The translations under genes were made by a program, and so were the position numbers. Shown piece by piece: positions 10,902-22,328 of a DNA stretch of 64,000 nucleotides. The stretch lies in NCBI GenBank assembly GCA_014925825.1, contig JACGCK010000006.1, forward strand, positions 310,001-374,000. Reading direction: 5' to 3'. The notes below the pieces were generated by a model. That model had not been told where the DNA came from. It saw only the letters and a program-made list of their open reading frames with translations, and ran no database searches. The stretch comes from Pholiota molesta. Its lineage: Eukaryota; Basidiomycota; Agaricomycetes; Agaricales; Strophariaceae. The stretch's first letter is position 1, and every line of letters starts with the position of its first letter.

Positions 10902-11747
10902 TCCGTTACCACTCTTTCGAGACGGAAGGGCGCCAACGCAAATCGTGGAATAATTCGTTTTCACCGTTGAGAACAAAACCAGCACGATCGTACCACACAA
11001 TTTTTACACATCCGTCCACATGTACTTATGAACTTACTGCGTATTATGGGATTCTTCGCCTCTCCGCGGATGGTTTTCTTTTCACGTCTTTTTACAAAAC
11101 AACAAACGACCTTCCCTCGGGCAGAACACCGAAGCACACACAGCCTTTGAGATGACATTCGAAGTCGACACAGCCTTTGGGATGTAAAGAAGACCTTGCC
11201 AATCCCACCAAAGTTTAACGAGTCAAGAAGACCAACTCCCATTCTCTTGGCTGGTCAAGTATATTCCGCACCGAATCCGCTGGGTATGGATGGAAGACTT
11301 CGTGTCGTAATGACGTTGTTTCCAGAACTCAGCATCCCATGCATGGACCGTCGACACTTTTAAGAATGTGGGGGACTTGAAGTTACATCACACTCCGTGT
11401 TAGTTTGAGTGTAATCCGATTTACGGACCTGCGAATTGCAAGCATAGCCTCATTCTACATATGCGCGAACAACGATTGACAGATATACTTCTTACATGGT
11501 ATCTACGTTGACGGTCTGGGACATTGCAGTCAGATTCGGAAAGGTATGCTGGTATGGATCGCCAAGTGTTACAAGAAAAAACTATATGTAATGGGTACAA
11601 ATGCACATCGGTGATTAAAAGCTCTTGGAAAGGGGCACCGGAGACCTTGGGACCAAACACATTTTGTCGAGATAAAGTGAAGAAACGCGTAACTGTGTAA
11701 ATACACCGATCCATTTTCTTCAATAGACCTCTGGTAGCAGTTCAGAG
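10902..11747. other. Convergent intergenic region, SDHAF4 / SmD3
   Basis: 846 bp holding the 3' ends of both neighbours. It contains an imperfect two-copy direct repeat (11131-11154 and 11161-11184). I see no coding region; the ORFs here are short and compositionally unlike protein. Confidence 0.6.
11131..11184. repeat. Two-copy 30-bp direct repeat
   Basis: A 24-bp core, GAAG-N3-ACACAGCCTTTG-R-GATG, occurs at 11131-11154 and 11161-11184 with four mismatches and a 6-bp spacer. Confidence 0.7.
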
Positions 11748-12481
11748 CTAACGTCGAATTCCGCGTGCCGGGGGTGCAACTCCGCGCCCACGTCGAGCTA
11801 TAACAGAAAGAAAAAGCGCGTATCAGTAACAATTCTGATGGAAGTCGTGGGGCCAGTCAAGTGAACATACCGTTCGCTAATCGCAAAATCGAGGAGAGCA
11901 GAAAGAAGATAGGCTTATTTAGTTATCATCACCGATTGAGAGGGCCAAAAAAAAACGCACCTCGCATAATCGTCGCACGTCCGCGCGCCGTACCGATACC
12001 TCGTCCCCTCATCGCGTTCGGACCTACTCGCTTGAACCTGCGAAATGAGTTCAGAGTTGTGAGAAGGTGCCAAGCCATAGCTTAACTCGAGAAAGAACCA
12101 GATGAAGACTTACATCGGAGCGTTCTGCAACATATCAGGGACAATGAAGAAACGAATCATACTTCCCCGAATATACACCTGATCTAATTGAGATACGCGT
12201 CCATCGCGACCAGTGACAGTGATGTCTTTGAGAGAAATATTCAGATTGTCTTCCGCTGAAAGGTACAGAAGTTCGCATGGGCAAATAGCGACGGCAGCAG
12301 AACAAGAGAAGACATAGAAACAATTGCGTGAGTTCGGATGCATAATACTTTCGTAGGAATGTTACGCACCTTCTGCGAGTTTCCCTCTGTAAAGCTGCCC
12401 AGTTTTGAGCTCGACGGTAATGATATGCCCTAGAGATTCGTGAAGAAGTTTGATTGGGACTCCCAAACCAGCGGTGGCCAT
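11748..12481 (-). CDS. SMD3: Small nuclear ribonucleoprotein Sm D3
   Basis: Exons 12481-12370, 12255-12114, 12037-11961, a probable 6-nt exon 11876-11871, and 11797-11748, giving 128 aa (126 without the microexon). It starts [15 protein letters not shown] and has both Sm motifs: Sm1 around [23 protein letters not shown] and Sm2 [17 protein letters not shown]. An Arg/Gly-rich tail follows ([13 protein letters not shown] ... GIRR), as in other SmD3 proteins. SmD3 with SmB forms part of the heptameric ring on U1, U2, U4 and U5 snRNA, and the RG tail is a target for dimethylation. The start agrees exactly with the family. Confidence 0.93.
11871..11876 (-). other. Probable 6-nt microexon in SmD3
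   Basis: On the minus strand GATTAG/CGAACG/GTATGT has acceptor and donor consensus around six bases. Including it keeps frame and splits a 163-nt intron into 84 and 73 nt. It changes ARR to ANARR in the RG tail. Skipping also keeps frame, so this needs transcript evidence. Confidence 0.55.
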
Positions 12482-13317
12482 ATTTAATGAATGTTGCGCG
12501 TAGTGGCTACTAGGTACTATCGCCGGCTCTAAGCGTCTCTTAACTTTCTTGCTTGTCAAGCTCCTCTAATCCAAACCTCTATCATCATGTGACCTCAGGC
12601 GTGTGCGCAACTGTGTTCACTGTTAGTATTACTGTCGACCGAAGTCGAACAGTGAACTGGAGTCGAACTTTCCAAAATATTGTATTGAAAAGTTCAGCAC
12701 ATATGTAACTAGAGCTATAATACTCTAGTCTGACACTGAGAGACTACAAATTCCATGGATAAAAAAATTCTCAGGAGATTGTAATAAATAAAAAATAAAA
12801 ACTTCTGCCGTTCCACATTACTTGTTCCCAATACTTACACTGCGTTGAAAACACCGTCCCAAAGCTTTTGAGATAGAATTACTGGTATTTATAAGTGATA
12901 GGGTCTAAGTATGGATTGAGCCTAAGTATGGGACAACTGGAACAATTCCAATTTTCTTCTCTCGGACTTTACATGATAATAAGCTGGGCTGTCCATAGGA
13001 GATGGAATAAAAGGTTGGTTTGCAGTAGGTAATTACTAGTGTAATCAAAAGAAATACGGGTATCAGTCAGGTCAAAGGCGAAGCAGGAATAAAACAAATC
13101 CACAATCATAAGTCGATATAACAACTGGCACTGTTGTGTATTCGCTAAGTTCAATGAAGGTATGAAGACTGTGGTATAGCCCGGTATATGACAGGGCAAT
13201 ACAGAATCCCTGGATGGAGTCCGGAGATTACACGCTGTGAGTATGAAAATGCAATTTGGAAAAAAGTGTGGGTTGGATGATAGCAGTAAGCATAGAAAGC
13301 CAAAAGACAATGGTTTT
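12482..13317. other. Intergenic region upstream of SmD3
   Basis: 836 bp between the SmD3 start and the CLC stop, both genes on the minus strand. It contains a perfect 10-bp inverted repeat at 12615-12657 and AT-rich stretches. I see no gene. Confidence 0.6.
12615..12657. repeat. Perfect 10-bp inverted repeat, 23-nt loop
   Basis: Arms GTTCACTGTT (12615-12624) and AACAGTGAAC (12648-12657) are exact reverse complements. It lies about 140-175 bp upstream of the SmD3 start and could be a hairpin or a two-site operator. Confidence 0.75.
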
Positions 13318-16300
13318 TCACGACTTTTCTTCAAGTTCGCTTAGGAAGGCAAGCCAGTTTTTTTTGTCAATCACACCTTCATCTAGAGAGATTTGACACG
13401 TTGGAAATGCTGAAAGGCTGAAAAATGCCACAACACGCACACAATCCATCAGGATCCGTTATGACGACATAACGGGCACCAAGTTTAACAAAGATTTGAT
13501 GTACGAGTTGCATGGGAGAATTGTTTGCTAGAGTGAGCGGGGCCTGGTAATAATAAAGAAGAAGTTAGGCACTCGGACCGATCTATAAGGATGTTGAACT
13601 TTGAAACGGCTACATACCTGGTCCATATAGGCGGTGAAGTCAAATGGATCCAATGCCGTTGTTGGTTGACCAGATTCTTGTAATGATGATATCGAAGAAG
13701 AAGCCAACTGGTGTGAGTAGGCCGTATGGAAATGTATTTCCTCATCATCATCGTCGACGACCAAACCTGTGCTCGACAGTTAACGGCGGTGATAGAGAGG
13801 AATTAAATGGATGGCGGACTCAAGGCATGTTCAAGCTCATTCGATCCGATGTAGCCTACCATCCGCATGCCGTCATCGTTAATATCCATTCTCAGAATGG
13901 GGAATCCATTGTCGTCAGCTTCAGAGGACGTTTGGCTCAGAAGTTGATTTCTGAGACTTTTTACAGTATTCTTTTGGTCCAATCTTATGACTTCAACGCC
14001 TCGGGATATCTGAGGCACGAATACATTAAGTTCGCTACATTTGCATCAGGAAAACTACGTACCACATCGCTTATCTGGAGAGAACCCCAGAGGTATTCGT
14101 GCTTGGCATCGAGATAGGGAAGTTGATTCAGCTCGATGACAAGGTCATAGATGCCTTTAGGTTCCAAAGCGTCGGCCACAGTCTTCGCGACAAGGACGGA
14201 AAGCATGACGGGCACGGCATATGTCAGAGTATCCGTTAGTTCGAACATGATGACTGCTAAAGAGACCGTAGTGCGCTGACAACAATTGACTTCAGTAAAA
14301 ATTCGGAAAATAGCGCGGCACGCGGCCACTTACTGTAACACCAGACAAGGCGGCAGCAGCTCCAACCATCGCGTACAGTCCAGGGACGATGCCTGAGTAT
14401 GCATAAAAGTCAATTCAATGATTTGATAACCAGATTTCTGCGTAATCACTTACAATCGGGAACACCACGACAGGCATCAAACAACACGAAGTCGGGATTC
14501 CTTAATTGGAGGTATTGCATAGCAATTCCTACAACGCGACCAGCGCATGCACCGACACCAAGCGTAGGAATAAAAATACCGGCAGGTACTTTAATACCAA
14601 AGGTGACCACAGTCAGGCCTGCCTTCACGATCATCGCAACCAGAATGGATCTTGCGACAGGCCAGATATATGCAATAGAGGCAGGATCACTTACACATAA
14701 CCCCAAATGCGTGTTTCCAGAGCTGGTGTGACATTCTGCGAAAAGATTATAAACCAATTCCGTGCCACTCATTTTCGTGTAGGGGTTCAAAAAACACAAG
14801 ATAGAAGTGAGAAATGTGATCTAGATTGCGTTCGTTAGTGAAGACAGCAGAAGACTTGCAAGATGCGGGATCCTTAAATTTACTAACAAGCAAAACTTCC
14901 AGAATCGGATGGGGTCCGAGGAATGTTCGATTGCGTACGTTCTTGCTCCATCGATAATTGAACTTGGAGAAATAAGCCCCATATACGCCCTGACAAAGCA
15001 TCTTTAGTTAGGACAATAAACAGTTACAGAGAAGCATACTCCGAAGACGCCTAGAATCAAGAACGGAAATAGCTCCCAAGCGTGCCAATCCTGGGGAATA
15101 CATATAAACAAACAAGAATAACTGTATATCATGTTGGTGAACTGACTTTATCATAAGTCACTTGAAAGAGGACTAGTTTGCCTGTTCCAAATGGATCCAG
15201 CATCTTGAGAGTAATTGCAGCGATCATCGCGCAGAAAAAGCTGAAGGATTGCGATGAACTTGTGTTTGGCACAGCAGGAACTCATTTACCTTCTCCACAT
15301 AACCTTAAATGGTGTGTCAGTACGTTGATATGATACATATATGGGGCGAACGAACTTTCGGGGGAAAGAAATAAGAAACTTCTTCTAAACTGAATAACGT
15401 GCCGCCGATTGGAGCTCCGAACGCCACCGCAACGCCAGCTGCACAGGCAGCGCTTAGAATTTCACGCCGTTTGGCTGTGCTTGGTGAGACACGTTCATTA
15501 GGAGGTATTGAGGCATACCTTCATTGTTCTCATATTTTATGGAAATACGGCTGATAATATTTCCCACACAGCTCGCAATGTGAACAAAAGGTCCTTCTTT
15601 GCCTAGCGACAAGCCCGAAGCAACAGAAAGAGCCAAACCCACTGATTTCGTGAAAAGAACTCGACCTCCCAGATATCCACGAATAACAAAGCCTGATTTA
15701 TAGATGAATACAGAAATCAGGGCGGGGGGCCTTATCACGGACCTGAAAGAATGGTTTTGATTTCAGGAATCCCACTACCAGCGGCCTATTCATGGTTAGT
15801 CAACTACGTTCTCCGAGCGATGAAAAGTAATTCATTAGACGTACATAGTACATGATTTTGCGTTTGGGTTCTTTGTTCTTCTTTGTTCCCAAAACATTCG
15901 ATGTAGAGGTATTGATACCAGCTTCTTTCCTTGTCACAAACGTGGACGAGTTTGTCAAGTAGATTGTGAGCAAGCACGAGAGTAACGATAAAAGAAGCTA
16001 GAAAAACTTTGTTAAATATTTTTTTAAAAATTGCGTAACGATTCTTTACGCACTGCGACAGAGATATAAGATCCATAGTCGATGATAGTATCTCCGTGTG
16101 TCTTTTCTTTTGAAAGAACATCGGACCACGTTCTCCAGTTAGGACACATTTCTTCTTCAGACTGTTCGAGATCTTCGAGACTGGGACAGCAAAATCCTTT
16201 GGCCTTCCACCACGAATGTCGACAGTAACCTTCCTTCATATCGAATAAGAGTTGTTCACAGCGCACGACGAAGAAGGCGATGAGTGCTGTAAGGAATCCA

Positions 16301-16917
16301 ACGATAGTGACAATTAGCCACCCTAGGCTTTTGTCGAAAATCAGGCGAATGCGCGCGCGCATAGATTTGCGTCTTCTTAGTCGTGAAAATCGGGCAGAAT
16401 CCTTGATAGTGTCATGCAACCAGTCGATTGAAGTAAATGAAGAATACCAGACTCGAATTCCATTAACTTGCGCATCAGGCTCTGGGCTTTCTCCATCTTT
16501 TGTTTGAAGAGGTGCGTCATAGGTTGATTTAGGGCGAGTGCTGAGCCGAGCAAAGGAGATGTCCCGGAACGAAGCTGGGGAGTAAGGAACTGACTTAGTG
16601 AACGATTGGGCACGATGAAGAGCATTTAGGTTCGGAACAGGAAAATTTGAATTCGCTCTACGAGGAGCTGATGGCTTCGCAGCTGTCCGTCGACGCGAAG
16701 GGAGAGTCCCATAATGACGCGTGTCATTAGAGTCGAGGCGAGTGTTTTCACTTGGTCCATAGATTTCTGCACCGTTTTGCGGCGGTAAATGAGTATTTGA
16801 TGAGCTGGCGAGTGGTACAGTTGCGCTAGTGTCAACCTTGTGAACTTGGGGTGATTGCCCTTGCCAAATAAGCTCTTCTTGGACATCCACTAACGACGTG
16901 GGGCCAGGATTCGGCAT
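13318..16917 (-). CDS. GEF1: CLC-family chloride channel / Cl-/H+ exchanger (Gef1 or CLC-3/4/5 type)
   Basis: Starts at 16917 ([10 protein letters not shown]) and ends with TGA at 13318-13320; many short introns. A cytosolic N-terminus of about 190 residues precedes the first membrane helix ([21 protein letters not shown]). The CLC selectivity motifs are present: [21 protein letters not shown] with the gating glutamate, and [21 protein letters not shown]. The [10 protein letters not shown] segment holds the second, proton-coupling glutamate of the exchanger subgroup. Two CBS domains follow (about 14.1 kb and 13.4-14.0 kb). The gene ends [15 protein letters not shown]. By family this is an endosomal/Golgi 2Cl-/H+ exchanger that supports luminal acidification; yeast Gef1 also affects copper and iron handling. 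Symbol given by similarity class only. Confidence 0.9.
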
Positions 16918-17304
16918 TTCTGAGAAGACCTGCTAGAGGAAAGAGGAAGAAGAGTGATTGCCTAGGATGTCAATTACCTGGTTTGTTGCCCCACGTTGAG
17001 CAACATTTGCGAATTCATGTGTAATTCATCGCATTATGATTACAAGTCTTTTGACATTTGTTTTGTTGTAGTCTTATTTGGGTTGAGGTTGTAAAAGTCA
17101 CATGTAAGTATTCTACACTAATATAAAGTGTGACCGGCAACATGACAGTAGGGCTGCAGTCGGGCTCTCATTGACGAAAGTACTAGTAAGCATTCGTGGC
17201 CTGTCCAATCCCATACAGCACCTTGTTGAAGATCGCTTGACCGTAGACGACTAATAAAAAATAACATATATCGTTATTACAGCGTAATGACATGAGTGTA
17301 GGTC
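16918..17304. other. Intergenic region upstream of the CLC gene
   Basis: 387 bp between two minus-strand genes. It should hold the CLC promoter and the 3' UTR of the next gene. Nothing else recognised. Confidence 0.6.
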
Positions 17305-18653
17305 TCAAGACGTCGAAGGGTCCGCACTTTTGGAGGTTGGGTTGGCAGTTCCGCTCACCCCTGAGGCATTATTCCTGGTAACCAAGGAGTTCAGAACCAT
17401 CGCCAATCCACTCATCTGAGCGCTTTGCAGCAGTGAGACATTAATTTCGAGGCTGAGAATTGTGCCGTTCGCTGTTGAACCTCGTAAAACGGCTGGGGGC
17501 TGTGGTTGCCCTTCGGGAGGCAGGGAGGCAACTGGTACGGGTATAATGCCCAATGCATGGAGAGCTGGTAGCGATGCTACTGGGAGTTGGACAGGAATAG
17601 CACCGCTCGATTGATATGGCGCATATGTTGTCGGACTTGGCGCAGCCGGAGAAACAGAGAAGGTGGAAACGGAAGGAGCGGGGACTGTGCTGCCATAAGC
17701 TTGTGTATATGCATATGGGTAGCCACGATAATATTGTGTCTGCATCGCAGACATGGGCGTCTGCGGCATGGCTGAGAATTGTGAGGTCCGCGAGGCGTTA
17801 GCATTAGCGCGCTTTTCTCGTTCTATGCGTTCTGCCTCTGTACGAGCTGTGCGTAGTTCATTCCCCAACCAAGCGTTCTCAGAGCGGTCGGAATCTAAGA
17901 TGACCTGCGCAAGAAAGTAGGCTTGATCGTCTGGAGATGAACGCTACATATGGAAGGACTTTAACGAAAGAGCAACTGGGAGCTTCAGTGGTAGCTTCAC
18001 CTTTCCAGAACTGATCTTAAGCTTTCGCCAACGATGTCGAATAGTCTCGCGCCTTCGAAAAAATTCCAATGCAGTTTCGGTACCTACGGTTTTTGAGTAA
18101 AACATAGAAAAAGACGAGATATGCGGTCTTACCTTGTATCTCCTCTTCCCAATTTGTTTCTTGTGCTCTCCCTTTTCCCTTCGCTGAAATTCCGGCTAGA
18201 TCTTCCTTGGGTTGTTGGAAAATATGGTATGGCAGTAATCGCTGAACAACGTCTGTTTCATCCACGAATGCGGAATCCATGTCAGGGTGTAAAAGCACCC
18301 TTTGGTCACTAGCGATGTGTGCATTTAATCTGAATGTTGAAATGAGAAAAATGAAAGTTCAGGCGGGTGATAAATACGACTCACCTTTCCAGATTCTGGG
18401 CCATAATAGCCAGTTCTTCAGACGTCCGCTTCCCACTTGCAGGCTGTTTGACAGAGGTAACTTCTTCCGAAGTGGACGCTTTCAAGTTAGATACAGTTTG
18501 AAGAGGTTGATACCAGGTTGAACTGGAAGAGGCTGCCGATGATGAGGGCGGTACATTGCCATTGGAATTAAGAGTTCCTGTAGATAGGAAGTGCTGATTC
18601 GTTGAATTATGGTTGAGTGGGGAATTGTATATGCCAGTGAAGCCCGACGACAT
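17305..18653 (-). CDS. GLTSCR1-domain protein (BICRA-like region), putative chromatin-complex subunit
   Basis: Start chosen at 18653 (MSSGFTGIYNS); an in-frame ATG at 18686 would add 11 residues. Stop TGA at 17305. Order: a Ser/Asn-rich N-terminus of about 80 residues; then a conserved block SEELAIMAQNLERLNAHI, LLHPDMDSAF and VVQRLLPYHIFQ; then ETALEFFRRREA and a charged helix (ELRTARTEAERIEREKRANA); and a Pro/Ala/Tyr-rich tail. The LHPD...RLLPYH block is the core of the GLTSCR1 domain, known from animal BICRA/BICRAL in the non-canonical BAF (SWI/SNF) complex. A SWI/SNF-linked role here is inference from the domain alone. The first intron join (GAA AG/A TTA) is clean. Confidence 0.7.
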
Positions 18654-19812
18654 TTCGTAGCCGTTGATTTGTTGAAGTTTGGACAATTAGCAGCCCGTGA
18701 CCGAGCCTTTCTCTTCAGGGCAGGCCATGGGTAGCTACAATAATAAATAAATTTGTCACGGTCGAACATCATTAATATTCGAACACATCTAAGTATCTCA
18801 TCCTCACGAATCTTTGAGAAATTATGAGTCCCCACAGCGCAAAGCTTTTAGGAGCAGTTATGAAATTTCACAATTCATTTTTAGGCTTGAATATAAGTTC
18901 ATTAGGTGTGTAATGAAAAGTTAGAAGGTCTCAGAAGCTGCTTTCTTTGATCAATTCTCTTTCACGCAGTTGCTTCTTACTCATAGCTTTGGGACCGGAG
19001 AATCGAATCAGAAATTTCGTAATGCTTGTGTAGCAATGCTAGTAGCAAATGTGATAAATTCTTTAATTTGACTGACCCGAATTATTGGGTGACTTTCCAT
19101 AAGGTTTTTTAATCCAGCAGCTAAAAGATTATCATATTTTAAGGGTCTTGGCCGAGCAGCCGCACTCAAATAGGAAGGCACGGGAAAAAACATATTCTGC
19201 GAGACCCTTGAATAAACCAAGATCTATGAAGAGGGTCAACCACCCATGAATAGAATAAAATCGCGGTGGAATAAAGGAATATCACCACGGCACATCCGCA
19301 TTTGGGTCTCGGCATCCCTCTTGCATATTCTCACACACTCGTTGTTGTCTTCGCCTCCTCTGCGAACACTGTATCTCTAGTTCTTTCCTTCTTCAGCATA
19401 CACGATCGATAGACAACCTTTGAAATACTTAATAAGTGACCCTCCCAATTTTGATATGTACTAAACTGTCTTCTTAGAAGCCCAGCAACATTTTACGATT
19501 CAAAATCGACATGTTTTTTGGTTTGGTAGACGGTGTTCAGCGACGTCAAGCAATAGGACACCTTCTTTGCACTATCCTTCAACCACAATAGCAAAGTACG
19601 GTGTATTTAACACCATATGATGCTCCAGTTTTCTGTCTTCGATACCATGCGAGGGAAGTACATGTTTTGAACGAGTTAGTGGCTCATGGAAGATTAATTT
19701 AATCCATAACCTTACGGATAGAAAACTGTATTAGATTGTCATCATAAAATATGAATTTCAGTCTCCGAGAGACTTTATGTTGGAGTATTTTATTCAAAAC
19801 CCTTGCGGAAAG
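18654..19812. other. Intergenic region between GLTSCR1-domain gene and APC8
   Basis: About 1.16 kb. It holds a 70-codon minus-strand ORF (19008-19220) and a short plus-strand ORF (19511-19591) after a pyrimidine-rich stretch. Neither resembles a known family, and I do not call them genes. The rest is AT-rich and probably non-coding. Confidence 0.5.
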
Positions 19813-22328
19813 TCACCCATTTAGTTCGGCGACTGCTTCTGTATCGACCTTGTTGATACTTTCCTGTGTCAATGTGGTTCTCGCATAAATCATACTGTTC
19901 ACCGTTTTGAGCAACTCCTTTGCTCGACCCACGTCTTCCGCGTTGCTCGCGGCTACTTGGTCTAAATATTGTTTGGCCAGGTTCAAGTTACCATCTGGAA
20001 TACGCATCTCGTAATCTGCTACTTCCAGACTGGACTTGGCGTAGTCTTGGATTGGACGCACTGATATTAAGTAAGGTAGGCGAAGAACAAAGTGGGAGAC
20101 ATGAGTGGAAGTGCCAAGTAGAATGTTCGAAATAGGCTTACAATCGGCTTGGCAAACTTCTACAACCCGCCGATGATATGCCACAGCCTCCGAGTGTTCC
20201 TCCAAAGTACGATGTATTTTTGCTAGTTTGAGATTGATGGTAATCTCGTGGGGATCCGCTGGTATCAAGGCGCGTTTGTAGCATTCCACGGCCTCTCTGA
20301 GTCTAGGATTTCACATTGAGATTCATCGCAAAATCTTACTCCAAAAGAGCGAAGAAAAAAACAAACCTTCCAAGTTCTTCATAACACATTCCCTGTGCTT
20401 GCCATAGACGCACATCATATGGTCTGTTTCAAGTAAATCAGGCTGCTAACTAAGCTGGAGGGCACATAGACAATAGGACTTACCGCAAAGCAGTTGCCCG
20501 TTGATAATAATGAAGAGAATAATGGTGCATGCTCAGTAGTTCATATGCTTGTCCAAGACCATACCATGCTCGATAGTCTTTTCTATTGACATCTGAGTTT
20601 TCTTGTATCAGGTCCAAAAGGTTTTACAAGGGAGAATGAACCAAAAACATACCCACGGCTCTTCGATATGCTTCTATAGCGGCTTGCGAGTTTTTCATTT
20701 CAACATACTCATGACCCATCAGGGTCCAAGCAGAGAGATAGGTCCGATCAAGCTGTGTGGCTCTTCTGAAGTACTTGACGGCTTTCTCATGCTCAGCGCG
20801 TAGTGAGTAATGATTCCCTGTTGATATTTCTTGTCTTAGCTTGCGTGACCAATCCAAGAAGTTGATAACTTACCGATTAGACAACAAACTTCGGGGCGGT
20901 CTTTATCCAATGCCAAAAAATCATGGGCTAGTTTGGAGAGCTTGAGTCGACTGTCTTGGACGTATAAAATATTGGAGTATATGTCAATATCATCAATGTG
21001 GCCGGGATCCATGGAAAGAATCTTCTCGAACTGACGCTCTGCTTGTGCGTAATCTGCCCGATGGGCGGTCAATACCGATATTTATTCAAAACAAATTGAA
21101 CTTTACCATGTGTATGATATAGTGCACAAGCCTTAAGACTCATTATTGAAAGGCTATTCGGAAATAAATCTGATCCCAGAAGGCGGTCACAAAGCTGTAA
21201 CTCGTGCTCAGAAGGATTGTGAAGTTCGTTGAGGGTCTTTATCTGGAAAATTTGAACCAGCGGATGATCTATTGGCAAGGGAATCAAATGGAGCAGAGAT
21301 GATAGCTGTGGGAGTCGTTAGCATGAAAAAATCCAGGAGTAATGGAATCACCTCTTCCCCATCCCCAATGCAGCTGCCTAATAATGTCCACGTAGACCAA
21401 TTCCATCGAAACCCGGCTATAGAAAGAAGAGCACTTTCAATTGCTTCCTCGCGCCTCGATAGTCGCGAGAAAAATAAGGCTTTCCTGTGAGTTACCGGGG
21501 AGTTTGACTCAGCGAATGCATGAAGACGATCAAGTGATACTCACAGAAACAGTAGCCATGGGTCCGTATAATCTTTCACAGCATCCAAAAGTTCCCCTAG
21601 AGATTCATTAACAGGGACGGGTGGTTGATGTCGATTATCTGAGCAAGTTGTGAGGAACAATGTAGCTTTCTCATAAAAGGATGACGTACTGTCTAATTTA
21701 TGCCAATCCCTCTGAGCTTTCTTTTCTGAGGCCTGAAGCAGGATAGTTACAGTTGTACTTCACTATTATCAGTTTTCCACTTACAATGAACTGACAATAT
21801 AATCTGAGAAATTTGGCTTTTAGGCTGATGCATTTTGTCAATAGGTGAGTCGCGCGATGGAATTCTCGGGCATCAAAACAGGCGCGGGCGGCAAGAATGA
21901 CATCCTGTTCTTGATTTTCTAGATCAGCTTCGCGAGTTCGAATATCATTTGAATATGTAGCTTGTGAAGCGTGCGAGGGAGGGCCAGGGGTCAAGGAAAT
22001 TGACACAGGTTGCGTCAAGACTTCAGCTGATAATGGCGATTGATCTGCAAATGATACGGGAGGTTGTGGGGATTGCGACCTTGCGGGCGTTGAAGTTGAA
22101 AAGGTTGATAATAAAGATGCAGTTTGAAGTTGCCGTATCTTAGTAGTAGAGATGGACAACAAGAGCTCTGAAGACCTGTGATCAAGTTCGCCATAAATTA
22201 TAACATTCCTTACGCGTTGCATGAACACACCATTTTGCTGCAACTAATAATCCCCGATCAAGGCATTCTCTTGACGCAATCCTGATTTCTGAGATAACTT
22301 GCGCGTCAATGCCGGTGAAGGAGGTCAT
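19813..22328 (-). CDS. CDC23: Anaphase-promoting complex subunit 8 (Cdc23), TPR protein
   Basis: Starts at 22328 ([16 protein letters not shown]); exon 1 joins as AAA TG/G TCT to give [12 protein letters not shown], matching the APC8 N-terminal helix. Stop TGA at 19813-19815. At least eight exons. The central block [32 protein letters not shown] and [14 protein letters not shown] is diagnostic for APC8. A run of TPR repeats follows ([41 protein letters not shown]). APC8 is a scaffold of the TPR arm of the APC/C ubiquitin ligase and contributes to IR-tail and C-box binding of co-activators. An insertion of about 90 Ser/Pro/Thr-rich residues follows the first helices, and the C-terminus ends AVAELNG. 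Confidence 0.93.

Noticed and set aside
10454..11155. 233-codon plus ORF overlapping SDHAF4
   Set aside because: Arg/Ser-rich out-of-frame reading of the SDHAF4 exon; no family match, while the other frame has a clear SDHAF4 end.
19008..19220. 70-codon minus ORF
   Set aside because: No recognisable family; could be chance in AT-rich DNA.
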